The notes beneath the pieces are model-generated. The model saw nothing but the letters and a program-made list of their open reading frames with translations. It had not been told where the DNA came from and made no database searches. A stretch of 55,864 nt of DNA from Lachnospiraceae bacterium (GTDB lineage: Bacteria > Bacillota > Clostridia > Lachnospirales > Lachnospiraceae), in NCBI GenBank assembly GCA_017938315.1, contig JAGBBV010000028.1, positions 1 through 55,864 of the forward strand, in the 5' to 3' direction. A program made the position numbers and the translations under genes. Shown here one piece after another: positions 25,559 through 35,339 of the stretch; the stretch's first letter is position 1; each line of letters begins with the position of its first letter.

Positions 25559-26905
25559 ATGAGCAAGGTTACATTTGATTATTCCAAAGCAGCACCTTTT
25601 ATTCAGGAGCAGGAAGTAGAGTCCATGAAAAAGCTTGCATTGGATGCAAAGGATTTGTTAGTTTCTAAAACCGGTGCCGGAAATGATTTTCTTGGCTGGA
25701 TTGATTTACCGGTAGATTATGATAAAGAAGAGTTTGCCAGAATTAAAAAGGCAGCAGCTAAAATTCAGAGTGATTCAGAAGTACTTCTGGTAATCGGTAT
25801 CGGCGGTTCCTATTTGGGAGCAAGAGCGGCAATCGAATTTTTACGTCACAGCTTTTACAATACCGTAAGCAAGGAAATCCGTAAAACACCTGAAATTTAT
25901 TTTGTAGGTAATTCCATCAGTTCCACTTATATTAAACATTTGATGGATGTAATCGGAGACAGGGATTTCTCTATTAACATGATTAGTAAATCCGGTACTA
26001 CCACAGAACCTGCCATAGCATTCCGTGTATTTAAGGAAATGGCTGAAAAGAAATACGGAAAGGCAGAAGCAGCGAAACGTATTTATGCTACCACTGATAA
26101 GGCAAGAGGTTCTCTTAAGAATCTTGCTACTGAAGAAGGCTATGAAAGCTTTGTTGTGCCCGATGATGTAGGCGGACGTTTCTCTGTACTTACTGCAGTA
26201 GGATTACTTCCCATCGCCGTAAGCGGAGCAGATATTGATAAATTAATGGAAGGTGCACAGGCAGGACGTAAGGCAGCACTGGAAAATGATTTCGAAGATA
26301 ACGATGCTGTGAAGTATGCCGCGCTTCGTAACATTCTTTTAAGAAAAGGAAAACAGATTGAAATTCTTGCCAACTATGAACCCAGTGTGCATTTTGTTTC
26401 CGAATGGTGGAAGCAGTTATACGGCGAGAGTGAAGGTAAGGACCAGAAGGGTATTTTCCCTGCAAGTGTAGACCTTACCACAGACCTTCATTCCATGGGA
26501 CAGTTCATTCAGGATGGTTCCAGAAACTTGTTCGAGACAGTGATTAATATTGAAACCAGCAGAGAAGAAATTATCCTTCAAGAGGAAGAAGTTGACCTTG
26601 ACGGATTAAATTATTTGGCAGGTAAGAGTGTTGATTTTGTAAATAAGAGTGCTATGAACGGAACAATCCTGGCACATACTGACGGACAGGTTCCCAACTT
26701 TGTGATTAACATTCCGGAAGTAAATGAATATTACTTAGGACAGTTATTCTACTTCTTTGAGTTTGCCTGTGGTGTCAGCGGATATTTACTCGGTGTAAAT
26801 CCTTTCAATCAGCCCGGCGTGGAAAGCTATAAGAAAAATATGTTTGCACTTCTTGGAAAGCCCGGTTTTGAAGCACAGAGAGAAGAACTTTTAAAGAGAT
26901 TATAA
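25559..26905 (+). CDS. pgi: Glucose-6-phosphate isomerase
   Basis: 448 residues, the compact bacterial form. Signatures: [36 protein letters not shown] (sugar-phosphate loop), [19 protein letters not shown], the catalytic Glu region [32 protein letters not shown], and the C-terminal [18 protein letters not shown] with the base-assisting Lys. It interconverts glucose-6-phosphate and fructose-6-phosphate in glycolysis. Single-gene unit: its own ribosome site AAAGGAGAGAAC precedes the ATG at 25559 and a terminator follows. Confidence 0.97.
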   Translation: MSKVTFDYSKAAPFIQEQEVESMKKLALDAKDLLVSKTGAGNDFLGWIDLPVDYDKEEFARIKKAAAKIQSDSEVLLVIGIGGSYLGARAAIEFLRHSFYNTVSKEIRKTPEIYFVGNSISSTYIKHLMDVIGDRDFSINMISKSGTTTEPAIAFRVFKEMAEKKYGKAEAAKRIYATTDKARGSLKNLATEEGYESFVVPDDVGGRFSVLTAVGLLPIAVSGADIDKLMEGAQAGRKAALENDFEDNDAVKYAALRNILLRKGKQIEILANYEPSVHFVSEWWKQLYGESEGKDQKGIFPASVDLTTDLHSMGQFIQDGSRNLFETVINIETSREEIILQEEEVDLDGLNYLAGKSVDFVNKSAMNGTILAHTDGQVPNFVINIPEVNEYYLGQLFYFFEFACGVSGYLLGVNPFNQPGVESYKKNMFALLGKPGFEAQREELLKRL

Positions 26906-26929
26906 ACAAATCATAAGATGTAAAAAGAG

Positions 26930-26964
26930 CCTGCAAATTACGTAATGTGATTTGCAGGTTTTTT
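26930..26964 (+). terminator. Intrinsic terminator of pgi
   Basis: CCTGCAAAT (26930-26938) pairs with ATTTGCAGG (26950-26958), then six T residues. Confidence 0.9.
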
Positions 26965-26993
26965 AACAGAATAAAAGAAATGGAGTATAGTCC

Positions 26994-27656
26994 ATGAAGA
27001 AGATATTGGTTGTTGATGATGATGCACATATCGGTAATATGCTAGAAGAAATTCTTACAAAAGAAGGATATGGTGTTTTGCGTGCTTATTCCGGAACGGA
27101 AGCGGTATTGGTTTATGAACAACAAAATCCGGATCTTGTATTGCTTGATTTAATGCTTCCGGGACTTAGCGGAGAAGAAGTACTTATACAAATGAAAGAG
27201 ACGCCTGTCATTGTGGTAAGTGCAAAAGTGCAGACAGACAGTAAAGTGGAGTTACTGCTCGGAGGGGCTGCCGACTACATAACAAAACCTTTTGATACCA
27301 AGGAATTACTTGCCCGTATTACGGTACAGCTCCGTCAGAAGGAACTTAGAAGTGAAAGCGACTTTTTACAAGTAGGAGATTTGCGGATAGATACGCTTTC
27401 TCTTAACGTAACAGTAAGAGAAACACCGGTGAAATTGACGCGTACGGAATATGCCATATTAAAGCTTCTGATGTTAAATCCAAAGCAGGTAATAGCCAAA
27501 AGTGTTTTGCTGGACAGAATCAGCACAGATACACCGGATTGTACGGAGCGGTCTTTAAAACAGCATATCAGTAATTTGCGTAAAAAATTACAGGATATAA
27601 GCGGTAAGGATTACATAGAAACGATTTGGGGAATTGGATTTAAACTAAAGGAGTAG
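26994..27656 (+). CDS. OmpR/PhoB-family response regulator
   Basis: 220 residues. Receiver domain 1-115: acidic pocket KKILVVDDDAHIGNML, phospho-acceptor Asp (about residue 51) in DLVLLDLMLPGLSGEE, and Lys in ADYITKPFDTKELL. Winged-helix domain about 125-220: VKLTRTEYAILKLLMLN, then RSLKQHISNLRKKL and IETIWGIGFKL. It is the first gene of a module with an ABC transporter and a histidine kinase. Between it and the ABC genes lie four TTGAC repeats at 11-12-bp period, the expected kind of binding site for this family. Such modules usually sense and expel antimicrobial peptides (family knowledge). Confidence 0.93.
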   Translation: MKKILVVDDDAHIGNMLEEILTKEGYGVLRAYSGTEAVLVYEQQNPDLVLLDLMLPGLSGEEVLIQMKETPVIVVSAKVQTDSKVELLLGGAADYITKPFDTKELLARITVQLRQKELRSESDFLQVGDLRIDTLSLNVTVRETPVKLTRTEYAILKLLMLNPKQVIAKSVLLDRISTDTPDCTERSLKQHISNLRKKLQDISGKDYIETIWGIGFKLKE

Positions 27657-27665
27657 GTCATAATT

Positions 27666-27718
27666 TTGACCAAATCTTGACGATTATCTTGACCACTTTC
27701 TTGACTTTTGTTTTGTAA
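27666..27718 (+). promoter_or_regulatory. Four phased TTGAC repeats before the ABC transporter (putative response-regulator site and promoter)
   Basis: TTGAC occurs at 27666, 27677, 27689 and 27701: spacings of 11, 12 and 12 bp, about one DNA turn each. The third copy can serve as a -35 (TTGACC 27689-27694), with TTGTAA (27713-27718) as a -10 at 18 bp. Confidence 0.65.
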
Positions 27719-27747
27719 ACTAAAGGTCAGAAAAGGAGGTAAAAATC

Positions 27748-28662
27748 ATGGAATATGTATTAGAAACAAATAATCTCAGCAAAAAATACAAAGATTCTTT
27801 GGCGTTAGATAGATTTACCATGCATGTGCCAAAAGGATCTGTTTACGGATTTGTAGGGCAAAACGGCGCCGGAAAAACAACCTTGATCCGTTTGGTTTGT
27901 GGATTGATAAAGCCTACAGGCGGTGAATATACGTTATATGGTGTGCATTCTGATAGTAAGGATATCGCAAAAGTCAGACGGCGTATGGGAGCTATTGTAG
28001 AGACACCGTCATTTTATGCGGAAATGACAGCAAAAGAAAATTTAAGGCAGCAGGGTCTGTTATTAGGTTTGCCTTCTTTTGATTATGTAGATGAAATATT
28101 AAAATTGGTAGGATTAGGGAATGCCGGAAAGAAAAAAGCAAAAAATTTTTCCCTTGGAATGAAGCAAAGATTAGGGATAGCCATAGCATTGGTGGGAGAT
28201 CCTGACTTGCTGATATTAGACGAACCGATGAATGGGCTTGATCCCCAGGGTATTGTGGAGATACGAGAGTTAATTTTGAGCTTAAATAGAGAGAGACAAA
28301 TTACAGTGATTATCTCCAGCCATATTCTGGATGAACTTGCAAGAGTTGCTACTCATTACGGCTTTATTGATAAGGGACGTATGGTAAAGGAAATGAGTGC
28401 CCGAGAGGTAGAGGCTGCATACAGAAAACGTACTTACATAAAGGTGACAGATACCAAAGCACTTGCACGCGTTTTGGATGATATGAACATTACATATGAA
28501 ATTAGTTCCGATAAAGAGGCGTATGTGTTTGATAAAATTGGAGTATCGCAACTTGCCATTTTGCTTGAAAAAGAGAAATGCGAAATTTTATCTATGCAGG
28601 AAAAAGAGGAAAGTTTAGAAAGCTTCTACATTTCATTGGTAGGAGGTGGCGACCATGTTTAA
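27748..28662 (+). CDS. ABC transporter ATP-binding protein (BcrA-like)
   Basis: 304 residues. Walker A GFVGQNGAGKTTLIRL, signature KNFSLGMKQRLGIAIA, Walker B PDLLILDEPMNGLDPQG and H-loop TVIISSHILDELARVA are all intact. The C-terminal extension (about 215-304) is the usual regulatory region of BcrA/LanF-type exporters. It would energise the permease encoded next, whose gene overlaps its end by 8 nt. The ribosome site AAAGGAGG is strong and sits after the TTGAC repeats. The closest functional guess is lantibiotic/bacitracin-type immunity; the substrate is unknown. Confidence 0.92.
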   Translation: MEYVLETNNLSKKYKDSLALDRFTMHVPKGSVYGFVGQNGAGKTTLIRLVCGLIKPTGGEYTLYGVHSDSKDIAKVRRRMGAIVETPSFYAEMTAKENLRQQGLLLGLPSFDYVDEILKLVGLGNAGKKKAKNFSLGMKQRLGIAIALVGDPDLLILDEPMNGLDPQGIVEIRELILSLNRERQITVIISSHILDELARVATHYGFIDKGRMVKEMSAREVEAAYRKRTYIKVTDTKALARVLDDMNITYEISSDKEAYVFDKIGVSQLAILLEKEKCEILSMQEKEESLESFYISLVGGGDHV

Positions 28663-29431
28663 ATTGTTTCGTGTGGATTTTTACCATATGTTTTACAAAA
28701 AGTGGTTTTGGATTTTCACAGCTTTTATGGTGGCTTCTGCTGTAGGTTTTTGCGCTATGCAATATACTGCAATGGATTATGTGGTAGCGCTTGATAGGGT
28801 AATTTTCCTGCCCATGGCTTTCTTTGGAATTGCCGCAGCGGCACTTGTAGGAATGGTAATAGGGGAAGACTTCAGTGATGGAATTGTAAAAAATAAAATG
28901 ATTTCCGGAAAGAGCCGGGCGAGCGTATATTTTGCAAATTTGGTTGCAAGTACTCTGGGATGCATTCTGATGTATCTGTTTACAATTATGATATCCTACG
29001 GAATGGGAATTCATTTATTTGAAAATAATGTACCTTTTGAAAAATTATTGCTTTTTATCTGTTTGGGATTTGTAACCATATGTAATTATGCTGCTGTTTA
29101 CTGTATGGTTACCATGATTGTGGGAAATAAATCTCTTGCACTTATGTTTTGTATGGGAATTGCATTTGTGTTACTATTTTTAAGTATTCATGTGGATGGG
29201 ATGTTAGCACGACCGGAGATGAAAGATGGGCAAATCAATCCTTTTTATGTAAGTGGTCTAAAAAGAACGATTTATGAATGGATACACGATATAAATCCCA
29301 CCGGTCAGGCGGCACAATTGTCACAGATGGAATGTTTATTTCCCGTAAGATATGTGATAGCAGCGCTTTTGTCCATCCTATTGTGTTCATTGGTAGGGTA
29401 TGGGGTTTTTTGTAGGAAAGATATAAAATAA
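28655..29431 (+). CDS. ABC-2 type permease
   Basis: 258 residues starting at ATG 28655 behind AGGAGGTGG; a GTG at 28646 lies inside that ribosome site. About six transmembrane helices: an N-terminal one at about 18-40, a pair at 55-75 and 100-125, further ones at about 135-175, and a final one at about 232-252. The 48-residue segment before the last helix is extracytoplasmic or amphipathic (GQINPFYVSGLKRTIYEWIH). It resembles the single-permease partner of BcrA-like ATPases. It is translationally coupled to the ATPase and followed 8 nt later by the kinase gene. Confidence 0.85.
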   Translation: MFKLFRVDFYHMFYKKWFWIFTAFMVASAVGFCAMQYTAMDYVVALDRVIFLPMAFFGIAAAALVGMVIGEDFSDGIVKNKMISGKSRASVYFANLVASTLGCILMYLFTIMISYGMGIHLFENNVPFEKLLLFICLGFVTICNYAAVYCMVTMIVGNKSLALMFCMGIAFVLLFLSIHVDGMLARPEMKDGQINPFYVSGLKRTIYEWIHDINPTGQAAQLSQMECLFPVRYVIAALLSILLCSLVGYGVFCRKDIK

Positions 29432-29439
29432 AGAGCGGA

Positions 29440-30333
29440 ATGGAGAGCGGAATGGTAGAATTACTGTGGGTTGTAATCGGATGTTTACTATTCATTATTT
29501 TGTTGTTGTCAGTAAAAATATATTTATTGCGTAAAAGTACGGAAGAGATATGTAATGCTTTGAAGGATAGATTCACAGAGGATACCAACACGCTTATTGA
29601 TATTTCCGGGAGAGATCCGTATATACGAAAACTGGCAACAGAAATCAACTCACAACTCCGTTTGCTCAGGAAGGAAAGATGCCGTTATCAGCAAGGGAAT
29701 GCAGAGGTAAAAGATGCCATAACAAATATTTCCCATGATCTGCGCACACCCCTTACGGCAATTTGTGGTTATTTGGATTTATTGGAAAAAGAAGAAAAAT
29801 CCGAGACAGTTCAAAAGTATTTGCTTCAAGTACAAAACCGTACCGAGGCACTGAAAAATCTGACAGAAGAAATGTTCCGTTATAGTATTGCTTCGTCCGG
29901 TCAAACGCTAAACCGGCAGCAGGTGGACGTAGTAAGAATCTTGGAAGAAAGTTTATTATCATTTTATGGGCTTATGCAGCAAAAAGGCATCAGCCCTGAA
30001 ATTGTTTTGCCGGAGGGATCTGTTTTAAGAGAATTGGATGCAGATGCTCTTGGCAGGGTATTTTCAAACATCATCAGCAATGCGGTAAAGTATTCTGATG
30101 GGGATTTCAAAGTAGAGATGAATGAAAATTGCGAAATTGAATTTTCCAATAGGGCGAGGGAATTGACACCGGTAATGGTAGAGCGGCTTTTTGACAGATT
30201 CTTTACAGTGGAAGTTGCCAGGAAATCAACCGGACTGGGGCTAGCGATAGCAAAGACCTTAGCGGAGCAGATGGATGGGATGGTGTCTGCGAGATATGAG
30301 GACGGAAGGCTTTATATTTGTGCAAGTTTATAA
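29440..30333 (+). CDS. Sensor histidine kinase, short-sensor type
   Basis: 297 residues. One N-terminal transmembrane helix (about 6-28) with almost no extracytoplasmic loop, so it cannot bind a ligand outside by itself. H-box ISHDLRTPLTAICGYLDLL (about 94-112), N-box IISNAVKYS, and G-box STGLGLAIAKTLAEQMDGM are complete. Kinases of this build typically sense through their cognate ABC transporter, and it is the last gene after the permease here. It is the presumed phosphodonor for the regulator at 26994. Start: ATG 29440, with ATG 29452 as a near-equal alternative (GGAGAG precedes it). Confidence 0.9.
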   Translation: MESGMVELLWVVIGCLLFIILLLSVKIYLLRKSTEEICNALKDRFTEDTNTLIDISGRDPYIRKLATEINSQLRLLRKERCRYQQGNAEVKDAITNISHDLRTPLTAICGYLDLLEKEEKSETVQKYLLQVQNRTEALKNLTEEMFRYSIASSGQTLNRQQVDVVRILEESLLSFYGLMQQKGISPEIVLPEGSVLRELDADALGRVFSNIISNAVKYSDGDFKVEMNENCEIEFSNRARELTPVMVERLFDRFFTVEVARKSTGLGLAIAKTLAEQMDGMVSARYEDGRLYICASL

Positions 30334-30343
30334 AAAAATATAA

Positions 30344-30400
30344 AGAGCCATGCGCACCTCGCTTCCGCTGCGCTGCATCTCGGTCGCGGGCTTTGCCCTA
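30344..30400. other. GC- and CpG-rich structured segment downstream of the kinase
   Basis: An abrupt GC-rich island in an AT-rich genome. It contains GCGCA (30352-30356) facing TGCGC (30369-30373) and GGGC (30388-30391) facing GCCC (30395-30398). No reading frame of note. It may be a dispersed repeat or a terminator-like structure. I recall similar segments near tRNAs in related genomes but cannot verify it. Confidence 0.4.
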
Positions 30401-30403
30401 TCA

Positions 30404-30455
30404 TAGAAAAAGAAAAGCACCATCCCCAAGGCTCGTATGTCCTCAAAAATGGTAC
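30404..30455 (-). terminator. Probable terminator of tRNA-Lys
   Basis: On the minus strand GTACCAT (30455-30449) pairs with ATGGTGC (30423-30417), one G-U pair included, followed by TTTTCTTTTT. Placed just after the tRNA 3' end. Confidence 0.65.
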
Positions 30456-30461
30456 TCATAA

Positions 30462-30534
30462 TGCGTCTTCAGGGGCTCGAACCCTGGACACCCTGATTAA
30501 GAGTCAGGTGCTCTACCAACTGAGCTAAAGACGC
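30462..30534 (-). tRNA. tRNA-Lys(CTT)
   Basis: 73 nt on the minus strand. Acceptor GCGTCTT/AAGACGC with discriminator A, D-arm TAGCTCAGTTGGTAGAGC, anticodon stem CCTGA/TCAGG around loop CTCTTAA (anticodon CTT), T-arm CAGGGTTCGAGCCCCTG. The 3' CCA is not encoded. Confidence 0.96.
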
Positions 30535-30578
30535 ATACTTATAAAAATGTTGCTGTTGCAATTTGCAACGCAAGTGTT

Positions 30579-30607
30579 ATTATAGTATAATGTTTTTTGG
30601 TTTGCAA
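30579..30607 (-). promoter_or_regulatory. Promoter of tRNA-Lys
   Basis: Minus strand TTGCAA (30607-30602) and TATAAT (30584-30579) are separated by 17 bp, about 45 bp upstream of the tRNA 5' end. Confidence 0.8.
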
Positions 30608-30676
30608 GTATTTTTTAAAAAAAATTTAAGAAAATTCAATTTTATTGATAGGTAAGCACAGAATGGAGATAAAAAG

Positions 30677-31471
30677 ATGATTTTCGAGACCCATGCGCAT
30701 TATGATGACGAGGCTTTTGACACAGACAGAGAAGAACTTCTTTTAAGTATGCAGGACGGCGGTGTCGAAACAATTGTAAATATAGGTGCTGATGTGGCGA
30801 GCAGTAAACAGACACTTGAATTTTGTGATAAATACCCCTTTATCTATGGCGCAATAGGCGTGCATCCTTCCAATACAAATGCTATGACAGAGGAAGATTT
30901 CAAGTGGTTAGAGGAAACGGCAAAGAAATATCGGATGAAAGCTGGGGGTAAAGTTGTTGCCATCGGGGAAATCGGACTTGACTATTATTGGGATAAGGAA
31001 GATGTGACGAGAGCAAATCAAAGAAAATGGTTTGAGAGACAAACAGTTCTTGCGGAAGAAATGGGCCTGCCCATTGTAATTCATTCCAGAGATGCTGCAA
31101 AGGATACCATGGATATGATGAAGGCAATGAATGCAGGGGAAATCGGTGGAATTATTCATTGTTACTCTTATGCAAAGGAGCAGGCAAGAGAGTATCTTGA
31201 TATGGGATTTTTCTTTGGAATCGGTGGTGTACTTACTTTTTCTAATGCAAAGAAGTTAAAAGAAGTGGTTGAATACCTTCCGATGGATGCCATTGTTTTG
31301 GAAACAGATTGTCCTTATCTTGCACCCGTGCCAAACAGAGGCAAACGGAACAGTTCCTTAAATCTGATTTATGTGGCAGAGGAAATTGCAAAGATTAAGG
31401 GAAAAGATGTTGAAAAGGTTATTGAGCAGACAAAAGCAAACGCCCGCAGAGTTTACCGGTTTGATACTTAA
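30677..31471 (+). CDS. TatD family metal-dependent DNase
   Basis: 264 residues, normal length. Metal-site motifs: FETHAHYDDEAFD (His-x-His), AIGEIGLDYYWDKED (Glu), LPIVIHSRDAAKDT (His), GIIHCYSYAKEQA (His) and VLETDCPYLAPVPNRGK (Asp). TatD proteins are cytoplasmic 3'-5' exonucleases/deoxyribonucleases with roles in DNA repair and quality control. The gene sits just upstream of rsmA with a 46-nt gap, the standard Firmicute order tatD-(rnmV)-rsmA; the rnmV (RNase M5) gene usually found between them is absent. Confidence 0.94.
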   Translation: MIFETHAHYDDEAFDTDREELLLSMQDGGVETIVNIGADVASSKQTLEFCDKYPFIYGAIGVHPSNTNAMTEEDFKWLEETAKKYRMKAGGKVVAIGEIGLDYYWDKEDVTRANQRKWFERQTVLAEEMGLPIVIHSRDAAKDTMDMMKAMNAGEIGGIIHCYSYAKEQAREYLDMGFFFGIGGVLTFSNAKKLKEVVEYLPMDAIVLETDCPYLAPVPNRGKRNSSLNLIYVAEEIAKIKGKDVEKVIEQTKANARRVYRFDT

Positions 31472-31517
31472 TATAAAAAATAGTTGTTGAGATTAAATAA
31501 AAGAAGCGGAGAAAAAT

Positions 31518-32384
31518 ATGCCTACATTAGGAAATCCTACAGGAACCATAGAAATTTTAAAAAAATATAATTTTAATTTTCAAAAACGCTTTGGACAGAA
31601 CTTTTTAATTGACAGTAATATTTTGGAAAAAATAGTGAGTGCAGCAGAGATTACAAAGGAGGATTGCGTACTGGAAATCGGTCCTGGTATCGGAACTATG
31701 ACACAGTACCTTGCGGAAAGCGCACGGGAAGTAATTGCGGTTGAAATTGATAAAGCACTCATTCCTATTTTGGCAGATACCTTGTCGCCTTATGATAATG
31801 TTACCGTGATTAATGAAGACATTTTAAAAGTAGATATTGCGGCTTTGGCAGAAGAAAAAAATCAGGGAAAACCTATCAAAGTAGTTGCAAATTTGCCTTA
31901 CTATATCACAACACCTATTATTATGGGGTTGTTCGAAAGCCATGTGCCGCTTAAAAGTATTACCATTATGGTGCAAAAAGAAGTGGCAGACCGGATGCAG
32001 GTGGGTCCCGGAACAAAGGATTATGGTGCACTTTCACTGGCGGTGCAGTATTATGCAAAACCGGAAGTGGTAGCTTACGTATCGCCGGAATGTTTCATCC
32101 CCAAGCCTAATGTGGGAAGTGCAGTAATTAGGCTTGACCGATACGAAAAGACACCGGTGGAAGTGGTTGATGAGAAATTTCTGTTTAAAGTAATTCGTGC
32201 TGCATTTAACCAAAGAAGAAAGACTCTTGCAAACGGTCTTGGGAATGCATCGGATCTCAATATAACAAGAGCACAGGCGACAGAGGCATTGGAAGCACTG
32301 GGTTTTAGTCCTTCTGTCAGAGGAGAGGCCTTAACCCTTGAAGAGTTTGCAGCCTTAAGCAATTTTTTATATCAGAATCAATAA
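31518..32384 (+). CDS. rsmA: 16S rRNA (adenine1518-N6/adenine1519-N6)-dimethyltransferase
   Basis: 288 residues. SAM-binding methyltransferase: KRFGQNFLIDSNILEKIV is the RsmA/KsgA N-terminus, CVLEIGPGIGTMTQYLA is motif I, VEIDKALIPIL is motif II, and VVANLPYYITTPI is the NLPY catalytic motif IV. The C-terminal substrate domain includes FNQRRKTLANGL and GEALTLEEFAALSN. It dimethylates two adjacent adenines in helix 45 of 16S rRNA during 30S maturation; loss causes kasugamycin resistance. A terminator follows at 32393. Confidence 0.96.
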   Translation: MPTLGNPTGTIEILKKYNFNFQKRFGQNFLIDSNILEKIVSAAEITKEDCVLEIGPGIGTMTQYLAESAREVIAVEIDKALIPILADTLSPYDNVTVINEDILKVDIAALAEEKNQGKPIKVVANLPYYITTPIIMGLFESHVPLKSITIMVQKEVADRMQVGPGTKDYGALSLAVQYYAKPEVVAYVSPECFIPKPNVGSAVIRLDRYEKTPVEVVDEKFLFKVIRAAFNQRRKTLANGLGNASDLNITRAQATEALEALGFSPSVRGEALTLEEFAALSNFLYQNQ

Positions 32385-32392
32385 AATAGTAT

Positions 32393-32437
32393 GCCGTTAC
32401 AGAGACTTTAATATAAGCTTTTGTAACGGCTATTTTT
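32393..32437 (+). terminator. Intrinsic terminator of rsmA
   Basis: GCCGTTACA (32393-32401) pairs with TGTAACGGC (32422-32430), then TATTTTTA. Confidence 0.88.
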
Positions 32438-32508
32438 ATGTATACACAAGATATATGGATAAAATTAGTAAAATATCGCCATATATTGAGTTTTTTTGAT
32501 GATATTTT

Positions 32509-32537
32509 TTGACAGAAGGATACCTATATGGTACACT
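32509..32537 (+). promoter_or_regulatory. Promoter of the TPR/acidic protein gene
   Basis: TTGACA (32509-32514) and TACACT (32532-32537), spacing 17 bp; the start codon follows about 50 nt downstream. Confidence 0.7.
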
Positions 32538-32588
32538 TAAAAAATGAAAATAGGATAACTATGTCTACAGAAAAATGAGGTGAGCACC

Positions 32589-35318
32589 TTGGATAAATAC
32601 GAATACAAAGTACGTGCAGACGAAATTAAATCCCTAATTGCAGAAGGAGACTATGCCGAAGCTGTCAAAATTGCAGATACAATTGACTGGCGTAGAGTAA
32701 AGAGCGTGATGATGCTCTGTACAATCAGTGACTTGTATAAAATAAACAGGCGTTATGAAGACAGCCGGAATATTTTGTTGCTTGCCTATGAAAAGCATAC
32801 AGGGGGCAGACTGATCGTTTATTCACTCTGTGAGCTTTCCATTAAACTGGAAGAGTTTGTGCAGGCAATAGAATACTATAAAGAATTTGTCAGATTGGCG
32901 CCGAAGGACACCGGACGCTATATTTTGCAATACAAATTGTATGAAGCACAGGAAGTAAGTCTGGAAGAGAGAATCGCGGTACTGGAAGAATTTAAAAAGA
33001 AAGATTACCGTGAAAAATGGGCTTATGAACTTGCATATTTATATCATAGAGTTGGACTTGAATCTAAGTGTGTAGAGGAATGTGATGAGATGTTCCTCTG
33101 GTTTGGTGACGGCAGATATGTACTGAAAGCTTTAGAATTAAAGCAACTTCATCAGCCGCTTACAGAGGATCAGCAGAATAAATATGAGCAGATGCGCCAA
33201 AATGGTGGTGTGATTGAATCAGACTATGTGGCAGAAAGTAATGCCATTAAGGAAGAAGCAAACAGTGTGACAGAAGATGAGGAAGATGGCGAATACAGTC
33301 TTCAGGAAAATTTGATGACAGATCCTACTCAGGAAATTCCCAGTAAAGAGATTGAAGAATTTCAGGTAAAGACGGTGGATGTAAGTCAGTACAACACCAT
33401 AAATCTTCAAAAAGAACTGGCAGAAAGTATGAAGGAGTTTTTGGAGGGTAATTCTGCACAGGAAATTCCGGAAGAGGCAGTGGAAAAAGAAGAAGATGAG
33501 ATGGATTTGACCCAAATGTTTTCACCGGTGTCTGAAAACATGTCTATGACAGAAGAAATAGCGGAAGAAGTTTTAAGGGTGGAAGAATCTGAAGAAGAAA
33601 ATGATGAGCCTGTATATGTTTCACAGGATACTGACGATATGCAGATGATAGCAGGCGAACTTCCGGTTTCCCAGGAAGTATTCTTTGGCAATACATCAGA
33701 AGTTGATATTAATGAAGTGGTCTCAGAGCTGGCGGAAAAAGATGCTATGGAAAAGCAGGAACAGAAACCCTTTACGATTTCCATGGCGAGTCCGGATCCG
33801 GCTATCAGCAATACAGGAGTGATTAAAACATTCCATAAGCCTTCGGGTTATGATGATATGCTTTCCCAGGAATATGACGGACAGATTAGTTTGGTGGTTC
33901 CTGAGGAAGAAAAAATAGAAAAACAGATTACGGGGCAGCTGAGTATCGATGATGTTTTGTCAGAGTGGGAGCGCATTAAAAAAGAAAACGAGCGCAAGCG
34001 TATGGAGGAAATCAAGCAGCGTGTACAGAAACAGACAAACACGTTATTTGCTGATTTTGATGAATCCACCAAAACTGGTCTTTTAGAAGAATTAGAAAAA
34101 GCAATGATTTCTGCCGCAATGGAAGAAGAGAAGAAGCGGATTGAAGAGGGAAGACCAAGGATAATTAAGGTTGCGGATATTGAAAAAGAAGCAGAAGAAA
34201 TTACAGAGGCAGATGAAGTAGAGGAGCTGGAAGAAATAGATGATACGCAGGCATCTGCTGTAATGGATGAAGTATCCGAAGCTTTTGCACAGGATGAGGA
34301 AGAATTCGTAGAAGATTTTGAAGAATTTGAAGACGAGCCCGAAGAAGAATTAGAAGAAGAAGACGATTCTGAAGAGGCTATGGATGACTTTGAAGAAGAG
34401 GAAGACGAAGAGGAAGCTTCTGAAGAGTCAGAAGAGGATGATGATGAGGCAGATGAGTCCGCAGAAGTAGAAGAGAGTGAGGAAGCCCCTGAGGAAGATG
34501 TGACAGAAGATAAGGTAGAAGATGCAGAAGAAAATGCAGATTCTACTGATATAGACAAGCATCAAAACAGGGAAATGAGCAAGAGCGAGAGAGAACAGTT
34601 TGCTCCCTTCATTCACCACAAGAAAACAAGAAGACAGATTGTGGAAGCCATCGATAATATCAGCATGGCGTCCTATACCGGAAATGTTATCATTACAGGC
34701 GAAGAAGGTACCGGTACTACGGCACTTGCGAAACTGTTGGTAAAAGAAGTTCAGCTTTCCGACAATAATTTCTCAGGTAAAGTGGCGAAAATCTCAGCAT
34801 CCACTATGAACAAGAAAGATGTTGGAACTACCTTAGATAAGCTGGAAGACGGCGCATTAATTATTGAAAATGCTGCCTCCATGAAAAAGGAAACGGTTCA
34901 AAACCTGATAAAGGAATTAGATCAGGAGAACAAGGGATTAATCGTATTACTTACGGATTCCAAACAAAAAACAGATGAATTCCTTAGTAAGCATGAAGAA
35001 TTATTATCATTTTTCAATTTGAGAGTGGATGTGGAAGCATTAGATGACCAGACTCTTGTAAAATATGCAAAGAAATACGCACTTGAGCAGGAATATGCGA
35101 TTGATGAACTGGGTATTTTAGCACTTCACACAAGAGTTGCGGAAATGCAGACCAGCGATCATGAAGTAACCCTTGCTGAGATTGAAGAGATTGTAGATGA
35201 AGCGATTTACTTTGCGGATAAAAAGACACCGAAACACTTCTTCGATGTATTGTTTGGTAAGAGATATGATGAAGAGGATATGATTATTCTTCGGGAAAAG
35301 GATTTCATGCATTATTAA
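32589..35318 (+). CDS. Large TPR / acidic-linker / AAA-like ATPase protein of unknown function
   Basis: 909 residues from TTG 32589, placed 5 nt after GAGGTGA; a GTG at 32580 lies inside that ribosome site. Three parts: (1) residues 1-215, helical TPR-like repeats ([40 protein letters not shown]); (2) about 215-660, low-complexity and increasingly acidic, with an almost pure Glu/Asp stretch around 535-660; (3) about 670-909, a P-loop-like domain with [17 protein letters not shown]. In place of a classical Walker A GxxxxGK[ST] it has GEEGTGTT, lacking the Lys. [12 protein letters not shown] occupies the Walker B position. No membrane segments or signal peptide. It resembles conserved Lachnospiraceae proteins annotated only as TPR proteins (recollection). 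Function unknown. Confidence 0.75.
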   Translation: MDKYEYKVRADEIKSLIAEGDYAEAVKIADTIDWRRVKSVMMLCTISDLYKINRRYEDSRNILLLAYEKHTGGRLIVYSLCELSIKLEEFVQAIEYYKEFVRLAPKDTGRYILQYKLYEAQEVSLEERIAVLEEFKKKDYREKWAYELAYLYHRVGLESKCVEECDEMFLWFGDGRYVLKALELKQLHQPLTEDQQNKYEQMRQNGGVIESDYVAESNAIKEEANSVTEDEEDGEYSLQENLMTDPTQEIPSKEIEEFQVKTVDVSQYNTINLQKELAESMKEFLEGNSAQEIPEEAVEKEEDEMDLTQMFSPVSENMSMTEEIAEEVLRVEESEEENDEPVYVSQDTDDMQMIAGELPVSQEVFFGNTSEVDINEVVSELAEKDAMEKQEQKPFTISMASPDPAISNTGVIKTFHKPSGYDDMLSQEYDGQISLVVPEEEKIEKQITGQLSIDDVLSEWERIKKENERKRMEEIKQRVQKQTNTLFADFDESTKTGLLEELEKAMISAAMEEEKKRIEEGRPRIIKVADIEKEAEEITEADEVEELEEIDDTQASAVMDEVSEAFAQDEEEFVEDFEEFEDEPEEELEEEDDSEEAMDDFEEEEDEEEASEESEEDDDEADESAEVEESEEAPEEDVTEDKVEDAEENADSTDIDKHQNREMSKSEREQFAPFIHHKKTRRQIVEAIDNISMASYTGNVIITGEEGTGTTALAKLLVKEVQLSDNNFSGKVAKISASTMNKKDVGTTLDKLEDGALIIENAASMKKETVQNLIKELDQENKGLIVLLTDSKQKTDEFLSKHEELLSFFNLRVDVEALDDQTLVKYAKKYALEQEYAIDELGILALHTRVAEMQTSDHEVTLAEIEEIVDEAIYFADKKTPKHFFDVLFGKRYDEEDMIILREKDFMHY

Positions 35319-35339
35319 TATATAACGGGGGTTATATGT

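Noticed and set aside
33848-34558. Minus-strand 236-codon frame rich in Ser inside the TPR/acidic gene
   Set aside because: It is the mirror of GAA/GAG/GAT codons on the plus strand, has no ribosome site, and low-complexity Ser runs are what antisense of poly-Glu gives.
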